64,000 nt of DNA from Gonatopus flavifemur. Lineage: Eukaryota > Arthropoda > Insecta > Hymenoptera > Dryinidae. Shown here piece after piece: positions 53,481 through 63,089 of this stretch. Numbering within the stretch: position 1 is the first letter of the stretch; each line of letters starts with the position of its first letter. The position numbers were made by a program, and so were the translations under genes. The notes under the pieces were generated by a model, which searched no databases, had not been told where the DNA came from, and saw only the letters and a list, made by a program, of their open reading frames with translations. Where the stretch lies: contig JAFFJZ010000004.1 in the NCBI GenBank assembly GCA_018340375.1, forward strand, positions 37,546,001 through 37,610,000, written 5' to 3'.

Positions 53481-53514
53481 AATATCTTTGTTTATTATTT
53501 TCTCAACTAAAATA

Positions 53515-53770
53515 GAGATTCAAAATCTCACTGACAAACTCTCAAAATCCATGAAAATTTCTCCAAACTCTGAGAAACTCTAAAAATCTCTGAAAAATTC
53601 TTAAAACACTCTTGCTCATTGGACACGTTCTTTCACTGAAAATTTCTCTGAATATCTATGATTATCTCTGAGAAACTCTGAATTTGTCTGAAAAACACTG
53701 AGTTTAAAAAAATTTTCATAGGTTTTCAGAGTTTTTCAGTAAGATTCAGAATGTTTCAGTGAAACTTGGA
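53515..53770. repeat. CTCTGAAAA-word block
   Basis: Many copies of CTCTGAGAAACTCT and TCTGAAAAAC, inverted to TTTTCAGAGTTTTTCAG at the right. Same word set as the foldback at 37064-37492. Confidence 0.65.
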
Positions 53771-53799
53771 TAAATTTTATTTCTGTAATTTATTTATAT

Positions 53800-54900
53800 A
53801 AAAAGTTTCTGCGGACTGATGAGTTTAGAAGTAAGAAACTAGTGAATAAGGATATTATGGAACAAGCTTTCAAATTCATACAGATATTTTTGTACACAGC
53901 TATTGCGAATTAAGAAATTGGGCGACAGGTTTTCAGGAATAAAGAAATTTGGATCACAGTGGTTATAAAGCCTCATACCGTAGGGTTCAGATATATTGGA
54001 AGACACATGTTACAGAATCGAGATATTTCAAATTCCAAAAATTTCAGCACACTGATAATTCTAGGGGGGAGAAATTTATGGATGAAGATATTTTGAAATG
54101 AACTCGTCGGTGCGCCTTATTCCAAATGTCCAACAGATAATTTTCTGTCAGGATTTGGTCGGTTTTTGTCCCAGGTATGATGATTTCCGACAGAACCAGA
54201 CAGAATTTTGACCGGAATCCGTCAGGTTTTGTTTGGCTTTGTCTGGCGTTCCAGCCTGTGCAGGATTTGGTCGGTTTTTGTCCCAGGCATGATGATTTCC
54301 GACGGAACCAGACAGAATTTTGACCGGAATCTGTCAGGATCTGTCGGACATTTTTAATAGGGCGTACATATACTGCCGAATACAGTTATTGCGAATAAAG
54401 AAATCGGGAAGCAGATACTGAGGAATCCAAGAATTTGGATGACAGTTGTTATGAAGCCGGATATGTTGGAATCAGATGTTGAGGAATCAAGATGATCCAA
54501 ATGAAAGAATTTTAGCATACTGATAACTCTAGAGGGGAGAAATTGATGAATAAAGTTATCCTCGAACGACTTAATGTTTCGTACAGATGTTTTTGGATAC
54601 AGTTGTTGTGAATGAACAAATTGGAAGATAGATATTGAGGAATAAGGAAATTTGGATGACTGTTCTTATAAATCCTGATATGGTGGAATTCGGACATGTT
54701 AGAATACAGATGGTACGGATTCGAGATATTTCAAATCGTAAAAGTTTTAGCGTACTGATGGTTTTGGAGGCAAGAAATTATCGAATAAGGATATTTTGGA
54801 ACAACCTTGTAAATTCGTATCGGCATTTTTGAATACATGTGTTGTGAATTAGAAAACTGGAAGACAGATATTGAGGAACTTATAAATTTGGATTGCCATT
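53800..54900 (+). repeat. Satellite array, ~230-bp unit, about 4 copies, split by a MITE
   Basis: The landmark CAGATATTGAGGAAT (or variants) occurs at about 53928, 54413, 54634 and 54866; subtracting the 248-bp MITE gives spacings of about 237, 221 and 232. Each unit has, in order, TTTTTGNATACAGTTGTTGTGAATTA (quoted loosely), GGAAGACAGATATTGAGGA, AAATTTGGAT, GATATGTTGGAA, CGAGATATTTCAAAT and TTTTAGCNTACTGAT. Confidence 0.82.
54115..54362 (-). mobile_element. Word-MITE copy 2, inserted in the satellite
   Basis: Reverse orientation copy of 36690-36948: ends GCCTTATTCCAAATGTCC and GGACATTTTTAATAGGGC, body with CAGACAGAATTTTGACCGGA and GGTTTTTGTCCCAGGNATGA twice. It interrupts the second satellite unit, so it is younger than the array. 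Confidence 0.88.
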
Positions 54901-55203
54901 GTTATTGTCCTGGTGGAAACAGTGAGAGATGAAGAAAAAAAGTAAATTCAACCTGATCCACTCCGTCATAGTTGAAGAATTAGAACAAAATTAGGTTCCA
55001 TTTTTTGACCCAAAAATGTGTAAAAAAGAGCAGATTTACGGTCATTTTTCCAATGTAAAAATATAGCTCCATTTAGAACGTGGGAATTGAATGCTTGTAA
55101 AGTTGTTTTTCTTTCCTCATTTGGGATTCTTGTATGCTATCTGGGAACTTGATCTCACCAGAAATTGTAATTTTCCAAAATATAACATTCTGGAAAGTTA
55201 CAA

Positions 55204-55309
55204 CCCACGTAGCACAAATGTCTCAGTAATGTCTCCAGAATATTCTGGAGACATTGTGATATTGTCAGAATATTCTGGAGATATTACTGAGACATTCGTG
55301 CTATATGGG
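55204..55309. mobile_element. 106-bp palindromic MITE, CCCANNTAGCAC ends
   Basis: CCCACGTAGCACAAATGTCT against the inverse of AGACATTCGTGCTATATGGG. Three copies of CCAGAATATTCTGGAGA words inside. The half-end GTGTGCTATGTGGG at 57068-57081 belongs to the same family. Confidence 0.8.
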
Positions 55310-55399
55310 AATATTCTGTAAAATTCCACAGTACATCATTGAGTAACATATTACCAACCTAGTAAACAATCTGATCAATGATTTGTACATATTTCCCCA

Positions 55400-56220
55400 G
55401 ATTTATGGAATTTGAACATTTTTTTTCCTAATTCCCTGAACCACCATTGATTTCCCCAAATTTAGGGAAATTTCCCCAAAATTGGGAATCCTGCTTGTGA
55501 CAGTTGGAGAGAGAAATATGAATCGACGATAGCGCCTCGTGGATAATGCGCGCCAAATTCGAATGGAGAATAGTACATTGTGCAACAAGGGAGAAAAAAA
55601 GACTGATTTTAACGAGTGTGAAGTTTGCGGCACGAGCGAAGCGAGGGGCGTCATGCACGAGTTGAAATCATTTGTCTCTCGTGACGCACACGGTACTTTT
55701 CATAACAAGTGCGTTCTTTTCATGTTCCAACAATCACTATAATACATTAGAATATGAAATTGTCATTAGTCATTTTGATATTCAGCACTCGCATGTTTTA
55801 CAATAGAATTGTGACTGAATGTACTTCAGTGCTGCCAACTGTCTATCGATGCTTGATGGTTACAGCTCTGGCCCTCTGATGGTGCTACTGACTTATATAT
55901 TTTTCATTCATTTTTACGCTGTGACGTCATTCTTATTTTTGTCCTAGGGAGCAAAAACGTCAAACCATGAACGACGCATGCACTAGAAGTTATGTCGTGG
56001 AGTCTACTGAAATTGGTCGTTTTGCACTCGCTTTATAAGAATGAAAAATCATCCTTGTCACGCACGTGTTATGAAAATTCAATTATAAGTGAATTAATTT
56101 AATTCATGACAGTTGATTTGGGAAAAGTAATGAATAATTGATCGCAAGCAATTTCCATACTTATCAAATAATATTCTGAATTATTGTGGTGAGTCCTTTC
56201 AAATAATTGTAAACTAAATG
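55400..56220. other. Mixed region; unassigned 68-codon frame
   Basis: 55430-55500 repeats AATTTCCCCAAAATTGGG-type words. The frame 55539-55742 (plus) encodes a Cys/His-containing peptide (ECEVCGTSEARGVMHELKSF) with no recognised domain; overlapping minus-strand frames are also open. I would not call it a gene. Confidence 0.25.
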
Positions 56221-56224
56221 ACTA

Positions 56225-56650
56225 CCCATACAGCACCGGGAGGTTTTCTGGACGTTCCGAAAACGTGCTTGGTTACACAGAGAACGTGCAAGTAACGTCT
56301 CATGATGTTCTAAAAACGTCGCATGTATGTCGCAGGAACATGCAAATGTCCTGTTTAGTTCTATTCATGTCCTCTTGCAATGTTCTTGGGACGTATTGAA
56401 GGAAAGGTTTTCACAACGTTCCGCGGCGTTGCACATATGTTTTTGAAAGGTTAGTTTTCTCGGAAGCACGTTTAGAAAACGTGGAAAGAACGTCCCGTAG
56501 CATATGAAAAGAACGTGCTCGGTACGTATTCATGTGCATCAAAAGCGAAGGTACTCTAAACATTTGGAAAATATGTGCCTTGGGCACCAACACACGCGGA
56601 ACCAAGAATATGTTTATAGAACATCCAGAGAACTTTCTGTGCTGTCTGGG
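56225..56650. mobile_element. Word-MITE with ACGTTC/GAACGT body
   Basis: Ends CCCATACAGCACCGGGAGGT and, at the right, AACTTTCTGTGCTGTCTGGG. The body holds many GAACGT, ACGTTC, AAAACGT and CGTTCC words on both strands. CCCANACAGCAC ends link it to the 48274, 55204 and 59103 elements. Confidence 0.8.
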
Positions 56651-56779
56651 TAAGAATTTTCTGGAACGAAAAAAATATGTGTCGTTGAAATAAGGTTTTG
56701 ATCGTAATCAACTTGTAAATTTTATCGAATACTGGTGCGGGTTACTGAATAATTTTTGGAAAATTCGTTTCTGTGCAAT

Positions 56780-57082
56780 ATAAACTCATAGATTGGGAGT
56801 TTTCTGAAACCAAATTCTTGAAATGAACGATATTGCTATCAGAATATTCTCACAATACTTCATTTGCGACGAAGTTCACGCATTTCTCATCATACATTCT
56901 GAGAATATCGCAAAATATCAAATATACAATGTTTCAATTGAAAGATTGTCAGAATATGTTATAAGAAATATTGTACACACAATATTTATATAATATTCTA
57001 GAAATATTTCAAATAAAATGTTTGTAATGAGACATTTGTAATATTCTAGAAATATTATTGAGACATTGTGTGCTATGTGGGT
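56780..57082. repeat. AATATTCTAGAAATATT-word element, right end only
   Basis: Words ATATTCTNAGAATAT, ATTCTAGAAATATT and GAGACATT repeat up to the end GTGTGCTATGTGGG (57081). No matching left end is seen, so it is truncated or overlapped by the previous element. Confidence 0.5.
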
Positions 57083-57089
57083 AGTCTAC

Positions 57090-58060
57090 CGGACTTCATG
57101 CGTATTGCTTGACGCGTCGCGACCAACAAACTAATATTTCTCCAACCCTTCTCACAGAGACTCCATCGATATCATAGGAGTTTTTTTATGTGAAATTGAA
57201 CGCGGAATACGATGGTGTACCTTTCAAGTTCTTATGATTTGAGTAACAGTGAGTAAATTCGTTTTAAACATTTCAATTGCTCTTAACTATATGAATTTTT
57301 GAGTTTTAATGCTTGGTACTATTTTGACAAGAAAATTCGTGCCATTACCTCCAAATTTAAAGAAAGGTCAAGTCTGAACGATGAATAAAACCAGAGTTAT
57401 GATCGTTTGAAAATTGATTCATTTGGGGATGAGTGAAATTTCGAATTCCTATATTTCTGAAAATAATGGGAATAAAAAAAATCCTGATGTACGTGTCTCC
57501 TTATTTTGGGTATAGAACCCATATAAAAATTTCCAGATGAATCCGAGAGACGTTGCCTGAAGAGTGTTCGATCTCTAAAATCCCAAATACACATTCGTAT
57601 TGGCAATTTCTCTCTTTCGAGTTTGTACGAAAAATTTGAAGACAACTTTGATTATATGACACACTACACCAGATCCTATGGGTCAAATCCTTATTCGTGG
57701 ATGGATTTCAAATCATCAAACGTGGTTGTGCTCGAATTTGAATGTAATTGGGGGAATCCAATATAAAAATATATGTAATCAATGTTACAAAATTGTTGTA
57801 TTGAAATGAATTGAAAAATCAGTAGCATCATTCAGAAATTTTGTCATAGTATTAAAACCTCGTGTTCATAGATTATTGCTATTTGGAAGCGAAGAATACT
57901 TTTCGTCAGGCATAATTATGTTTGCGTCGTGAGTTAGAAATTCCTCATTCGATAATTGTCACTCCTTAGAAGTATCTTCTAATTATTTGTCAGTATATCA
58001 TAGTTTCACGTTCCACTAAGATCTCTTTACCACAATTTTCTTCAAATTACGATTTATCAT
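57090..58060. other. AT-rich stretch without gene
   Basis: Short unmatched frames only (82 codons on the minus strand at 57397-57645). No TIR or tandem repeat. Confidence 0.5.
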
Positions 58061-58066
58061 ATCTTG

Positions 58067-58324
58067 TATACTGTAAAAAATAATCGGAATTTTCCTATGC
58101 ATATCGGCCGGAAAATTTCAATCACCGATTCGGAAATCAATTTCCAATACATTCCTAGGAAATTTCCCATAAATTTATATGAAAATTCCAAACTCTATGG
58201 GATTTTTCCTAACATTTCACAGTAAATTTCCGAAGAAGTTCGAAAAATTCCTAACGCATGTATGTGTTGATTACTTCACATAAATAAATAGGAATTTTCC
58301 CATAGAAATTTCCTACAGTGTATA
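58067..58324. mobile_element. Word-MITE with GGAAATTTCC body, TATACTGTA ends
   Basis: Left TATACTGTAAAAAATAATCG then GGAATTTTCCTATG; right inverse TATACACTGTAGGAAATTTC. The body has about ten GGAAATTTCC/GGAATTTTCC/AAATTCC words. Confidence 0.75.
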
Positions 58325-58329
58325 ACTTT

Positions 58330-59100
58330 GAATTTACGGGCAAGTTTATCAAAACTCACTCCAATTCAATTTTATGCGGTCTCTTCAAAATGTATTAACT
58401 TTAGGACAGTTATGATGGATTTCCTTCTTGGTTTCTTTTTCATTGTAATGTTGAATTTTGCTGTTATATCTCGTGAAAATGATTATATAAAGCTTTTTGA
58501 CTGCGATACCTTCCTGAAAACATTAATGTGGAACCCATGTTTCATCATACCGTTCAAGCAGAGCGTAAACACGTAAATTTAAAAGTCACTTGTGCAGGAA
58601 AATTTCATCTTCACGACAGGCACAATACAGAACATACGTGAATAGGAATCAATAACAAAAGACAATCGACAAACTTTACGACTGCTGTCAATACAGTTTG
58701 AAGCTCGTGTTCACCATTCGCATTTTGTACCATGATTTATATTTTATGACGGAGTAGATCACATTAGGTTTGATTCTCAGTCCTGATATCACCCTGTTTG
58801 TACTTCAAAAATTTTTTTCAAACCTGATTTCAACCTTTTCTCGACGCGGTGCAATTTTCATTCGTTGTAAACTACGGGTTGATTCAGCATTGTACATAAT
58901 TTGCTTAAAATTTAGACAGAATTCTTATTGATTCTTCACAGCAATAAGTTTAACAATAATAATAAGTTTAGTAATAATTATTACAAAGTTTTGCTGAATA
59001 TTTTGTGATATGTATTCGTATAACATGTAATCATTATGCAAATTAGTTGATAATCAGTATCACTAATAGATTATGAGAACAAATTCCTCTTCCCCTCAAC
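58330..59100. other. AT-rich stretch; 82-codon hydrophobic frame
   Basis: Plus frame 58328-58576 encodes a Leu/Phe-rich peptide with a membrane-like segment (FLLGFFFIVMLNFAVI) but no recognised family. AT-rich DNA often gives such frames, so I do not call a gene. Confidence 0.2.
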
Positions 59101-59102
59101 CC

Positions 59103-59386
59103 GCCCAGATAGCATAAATGATCATTTTGAATTCACAAAAACTTCTGAAAGAACTTCTTGAACAGTCTCCGTTATGACAGTAAAAATGAATTCAATATGA
59201 GCTCAATTGATTCAAAATGTATACATGTTGAATGCCTGAATAGTTCTTTATGAATTCGTGATATGAATTCTTTCTGAAGATTAAGTTATTCATCAAGAGT
59301 TCATTTTGAATTCAAACTATTCATAATGAATTCATGTTTACTGTCATAACGGGAGCTCTTTGCGGGGACTATTGTGCTGTATGGGC
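59103..59386. mobile_element. Word-MITE with TTCATNATGAATTC body, GCCCAGATAGCA ends
   Basis: Left GCCCAGATAGCATAAATGAT, right inverse CGCCCATACAGCACAATAGT. The words TGAATTCA, TTATGAATTC and ACTGTCATAACG / CGTTATGACAGT occur in both halves. Confidence 0.75.
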
Positions 59387-59882
59387 GTTCCTGTTCCGAA
59401 TTCGAAAATTGAATGAATGCTATTGTCGTCGTGGTTTGAATTCTCAAGGTTTAATTTCAAATCATGAGCAGTTTTCATAGCGTCTGACTATCCCTATGAG
59501 AAAAGCTCAATCAAAATGCCGTCAAATTGATGTAACTTGGATCAATTTTCAGGCAAAATCACCTCAAAACAACATCATATTGATGTCAATTGATGTTAGT
59601 CATTTTCCAGGACCAGAGCGCAGTGAATTTCCAGGTTTTTTTTACAGTGTACATAATCTGCATCGATTTCCTCAAAACCTGCGACCAATATTCCACCATT
59701 GTGAGCAGTGAAAAAGAATACACCCTAGCTAGTTGAATCCAGTTCTTGACCATTCCAATCAATTTTGAGCTAGCATTTTCAGCAGTTTTCATCAGTAAAA
59801 GCTGTCATTGATAGATATTCAACTCATGAAAGAGAAGGAGTGTCCGTAATGTTGAAGAATATTTCCCTGATTCTACGGACCG

Positions 59883-60133
59883 CCCGAGTAGAAATTTGAT
59901 CAGGCATTCCCCATTTTTAATAAGGTCCTGATCAGGTTAGAGACCGGAAACCGTGAATAAGGAAATTCTTATCTGATTTCCCTAATAGGATTCGAATAGA
60001 GTTGTAACTCAAGGGTACAATAGGATTTGGATGAGATTCCCATAATATCAAGAAAAATAGGGAGAACCGTAACGATAAATCAGGTATGCCTCGTCAGGCA
60101 GTGGTATTCTCCTATCCAAAATGTCTACTAGGG
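59883..60133 (+). mobile_element. Word-MITE copy B (family of 45815)
   Basis: CCCGAGTAGAAATTTGATCA start and TGTCTACTAGGG end. Shares with copy A, in order, GGCATTC-CCATTTT-AATAA, GTCCTGATCAGGTTAGA, TTTCCCTAATAGGATTCGAA, GTTGTAAC and CAGGNATGCCTCGTCAG. Confidence 0.85.
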
Positions 60134-60139
60134 CGGTAA

Positions 60140-61590
60140 TAGTGTGAAAATCAACTTGCAGCTATCATTTTACTATATGAAGTCTCAGTTAAGAGGTATC
60201 AAATCCACTGTTTTGTGGCAAACAAAGGAGTATATTCGATTGACGATAATTCATATTGAGTAGCTTATTTAACGATAACTTATTCATATCTTGAAGATGA
60301 CGAACTAATCGATTTATTTTTTATGATTTTAGAAGAGACCAGGGGAAATACAAGATACAAACTTCCTGATCTTGATTTTGTCCATATAGAAATGATCTGG
60401 AATCAAGTTCAGCTGTTGAAATCCACAGTTTGTCGTTGATTTGTTGAACGTATTGCGTGAAATCTCCTATGAACACTTATTATCCCCCCTGGATATTTTG
60501 TATTTCCCTTGGCAGTTAATCAGTTGGGCAGCGGAAATACGACCCAGGGAGATACTTTGCGGAAGAAGTTTTACAATTAGAAAAAAAAGTGAACTTTTGA
60601 CTTACTTGGGCACTCAACTCATTATAGTGTATCGCACAGTAATGACGAATCAATAATTCCTCGTTGAAAATAATTCATCAGGGTAAGTACCGTGATCACC
60701 TAGCCAAGGATACACACCTTGTTGACACATTGGAAAAAGTACTCAATGGAAATCGCTGACCAATTTAATCAATGTTTATTGCCTACTTGACATCACTCCT
60801 CACCCTTTACAGGTGGATGGAAACTTTCGTGAAACATCCGATGATTATTTATGGATGTGAAAATATACCAGGGGAGAATACGTCACAATTGAGGGACCTA
60901 ATTTGAACTGGAAAAACATCACTTTCGAAAAAAATGTTAGTAGTTTCCACCCTACAACACAATCATGTATTGATGAAAGTACATATACTAACCAAGTAGT
61001 ACACCAAGTATTGTAACAATATAATCAGAACAGGATCTCAATTTCAGAAATATCATTGAAATTTCATCACTAAGACATGATATATCTCATAGATTACGAA
61101 GTCATGTATTATATTCCCCCTTTTGGGACAATATAATGTTCAATTTTCAATATTTTTTTTCGTTGTTATAGAAATTACTTCTTAACTGAGAATCAACCAT
61201 GGGTATCGTAGTTTAATACTAGCACACTCGTATGTTATAGGAGAGGGATAAAAGCGGAAGGAGGGTCATTCGTTGGTATGGTTTCCGCGTCGATAAATAA
61301 AACAAATCGATGTTGAAGAAGAGTTTATCCATGTGTATGCAAATTGGGAACTGTTTTTGCTACAAGTTTCCCAAGCTGAAGATAAAACCAATTCTCTCGT
61401 ACCAACAGAATCGTAATTTCAACGGTACATGCACAAGAGTGACGTAATCGAGTTGTTTAATGTAATATGAATGAATGCAGACAACAATGTATCACAAATA
61501 TTGTGAGATCTTCCAAGTCATATGAACCAGAACCATTGAATTGAAGTTTTTACAAATCAAAATACGTACGAGAATAAATAGAATGTGTGT
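60140..61590. other. AT-rich stretch without gene
   Basis: Short unmatched frames (71 codons at 60441-60656). No TIR, array or RNA gene identified. Confidence 0.5.
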
Positions 61591-62193
61591 AACAGTCCAT
61601 TCAAAAAGTCCGTAGGATGACACATAGATGGCGTTACTAGAATTTCTTCCATATGATTTTTATTTAGTACTAACCTTCAAACAATACGTGTGTAATTTTG
61701 ATAGTAATCTGACTATCGATTCGTGAGTTATAGCATTTTGTGTCGCAACTTTTGTTATTGCACAAAAGAAAATGGAAAAAAATGAATTTCGAGTTTCGAT
61801 AAAGCATTGCTTTCCGATGAAAAGAAGTACAGTGGAAACGAAGCAATGACTTGATAAACATTATCCGGACTCTGCTTTATCGAGACAAATGGCAGAGGAG
61901 TGAATTGCTGAATTTAAACGTGGTCGTATCAACATAAATGATGCAGAGCGCGGTGGACGCCCAAATGAGGCTGTTATTCCAGAAAACATAGGAAAAATCC
62001 ACAAATTGGTTATAAACGATCACGAATTGGAGAGGCATGAGCTAGCTAACATTGTGAAGATATCAGATGGTAGTGTTTTCACCATTTCACACGAACATTA
62101 GGGTATGTGAAAGCTCTGTGCAAAGTGGGTGCCACGTCAGCTCACAGTCGACCAAAAACAACAACGAATTGATGCTCCAGAGGAGTGTTAAAC

Positions 62194-62409
62194 CGCACAC
62201 AGTAAAAAATTTTGTATATTTTTGACACACTTGCATGTCCCAAACCGTCCACATAAAATTTGTGTTAAGTATTGACACAAAGAATGTGTAAAATTAACAC
62301 ACCAAAGTGTTGAGATCACATTGAAAATCTGTCAGTTTGACACTCATCTGTGTTGATTTTCAACACGAATTTTGTGTGGACTGTTTCCAACACAAACTTT
62401 CTTACTGCG
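62194..62409. mobile_element. MITE in mariner 3 with TGTGTTGA words
   Basis: CAGTAAAAAATTTTGT (62198) and ACAAACTTTCTTACTG (62407). The body repeats TTGACAC, AACACA and GTGTTGA on both strands. It splits the mariner codons between DAPEEC and LLRNRIEF. Confidence 0.82.
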
Positions 62410-62793
62410 CAATAGAATCGAATTCTATCGTCCATATGTGACAATGGATGAAACATGGCTTCACCATTACACACCAGAATCTCAAGGACAGTCAGCTGAG
62501 TGCACAGCAGTCGACGAATCGATTCCAAAGCGACAAAGGCGCAACAGTCGGCCGGTAAGGTGATAGCGTCTGTATTTTGGGATGCGCAGGGAATAATATT
62601 CATCGAATATCTCCAGAAAGGAACCACCATGAACAGCGACTATTACTGTGCACTTTTGAATCGATTGAAGGCTGGAATCGCAAACAAACGGTCACATTTG
62701 CGAAAGAAAAGTGTTCTTTCACCAAGACAATGCACCGTGTGACAAATCGATGAAAACGATGGCAAGATTGAATGAATTGGGCTTCGAATTGCA

Positions 62794-62925
62794 CCCTGCT
62801 TAAAATGTCATATAGAATATCATAGATTATGATTCAAAAACATGATAGAAACTGTGAATCTTATCATGTTTTTGAATCATAATCTATGATATTCTACACG
62901 ATTCTATATGACATTTTAAGCAGGG
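62794..62925. mobile_element. 132-bp near-perfect palindrome in mariner 3
   Basis: CCCTGCTTAAAATGTCATAT and its inverse (62925). Pairing continues through ATCATAGATTATGATTCAAA and AACATGATA to a 14-bp loop. The end CCCTGCTTAAAATG fits the CCCTRNTRAAAAT group. It separates the mariner segments RIAP and PPYSSDLAP. Confidence 0.9.
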
Positions 62926-62961
62926 TAACCACCCACCGTATTCTTCAGATCTAGCCCCCAG

Positions 62962-63080
62962 TAGGGATGCCCGATACGTATCGATATTTCGGAATATCGA
63001 TATTTCACCTCGAAAATATCGATATTTATTATCCTTCATTCCGATATTTGATCATTGAATATCGATTTCGATACTTGTCT
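62962..63080 (+). mobile_element. hAT-like left terminus, ATCGATATTTCG words
   Basis: TAGGGATGCCCGATA starts abruptly inside mariner 3 and resembles the hAT ends at 30958 (TAGGGGTGTGCGGGTA) and 36416 (TAGTGATGCCGCGAG). It is followed by word repeats ATATCGATATTTCGGAATAT and CGATATTT. No inverse copy occurs before 64000, so the element extends past the window or is truncated. Confidence 0.55.
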
Positions 63081-63089
63081 TGGAAGAGG

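Larger units (their letters stand above)
61593..62961 (+). mobile_element. mariner element 3, broken by two MITEs and a hAT-like end
   Basis: The left end contains CATTCAAAAAGTCCGTAGG at about 61599. A transposase relic follows on the plus strand from ATG 61772. A MITE at 62194-62409 and another at 62794-62925 interrupt it, and at 62962 the sequence switches abruptly to a hAT-like terminus. The right mariner end is outside the window or lost. Confidence 0.88.
61772..62961 (+). pseudogene. mariner transposase relic (third copy)
   Basis: MEKNEFRVSIKHCFPMKRST, QMAEE*IAEFKRGRININDA, GGRPNEAVIPENIGKIHKLV, LCAKWVPRQLTVDQKQQR, then after the first MITE LLRNRIEFYRPYVTMDETWL (first Asp) and HHYTPESQGQSAECTAVDES. 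A frame change follows, then AGKVIASVFWDAQGIIFIEY. Remnants of RQCTV (HQDNAP region) and PPYSSDLAP after the second MITE mark D2 and D3. Several stops and frameshifts. Similar to, but clearly diverged from, mariner 1. Confidence 0.9.

Noticed and set aside
53304..54832. Similar peptides (IPQYLSSxLxIHNNCI) in frames on opposite strands
   Set aside because: They are translations of inverted copies of the ~230-bp satellite, not a protein family.
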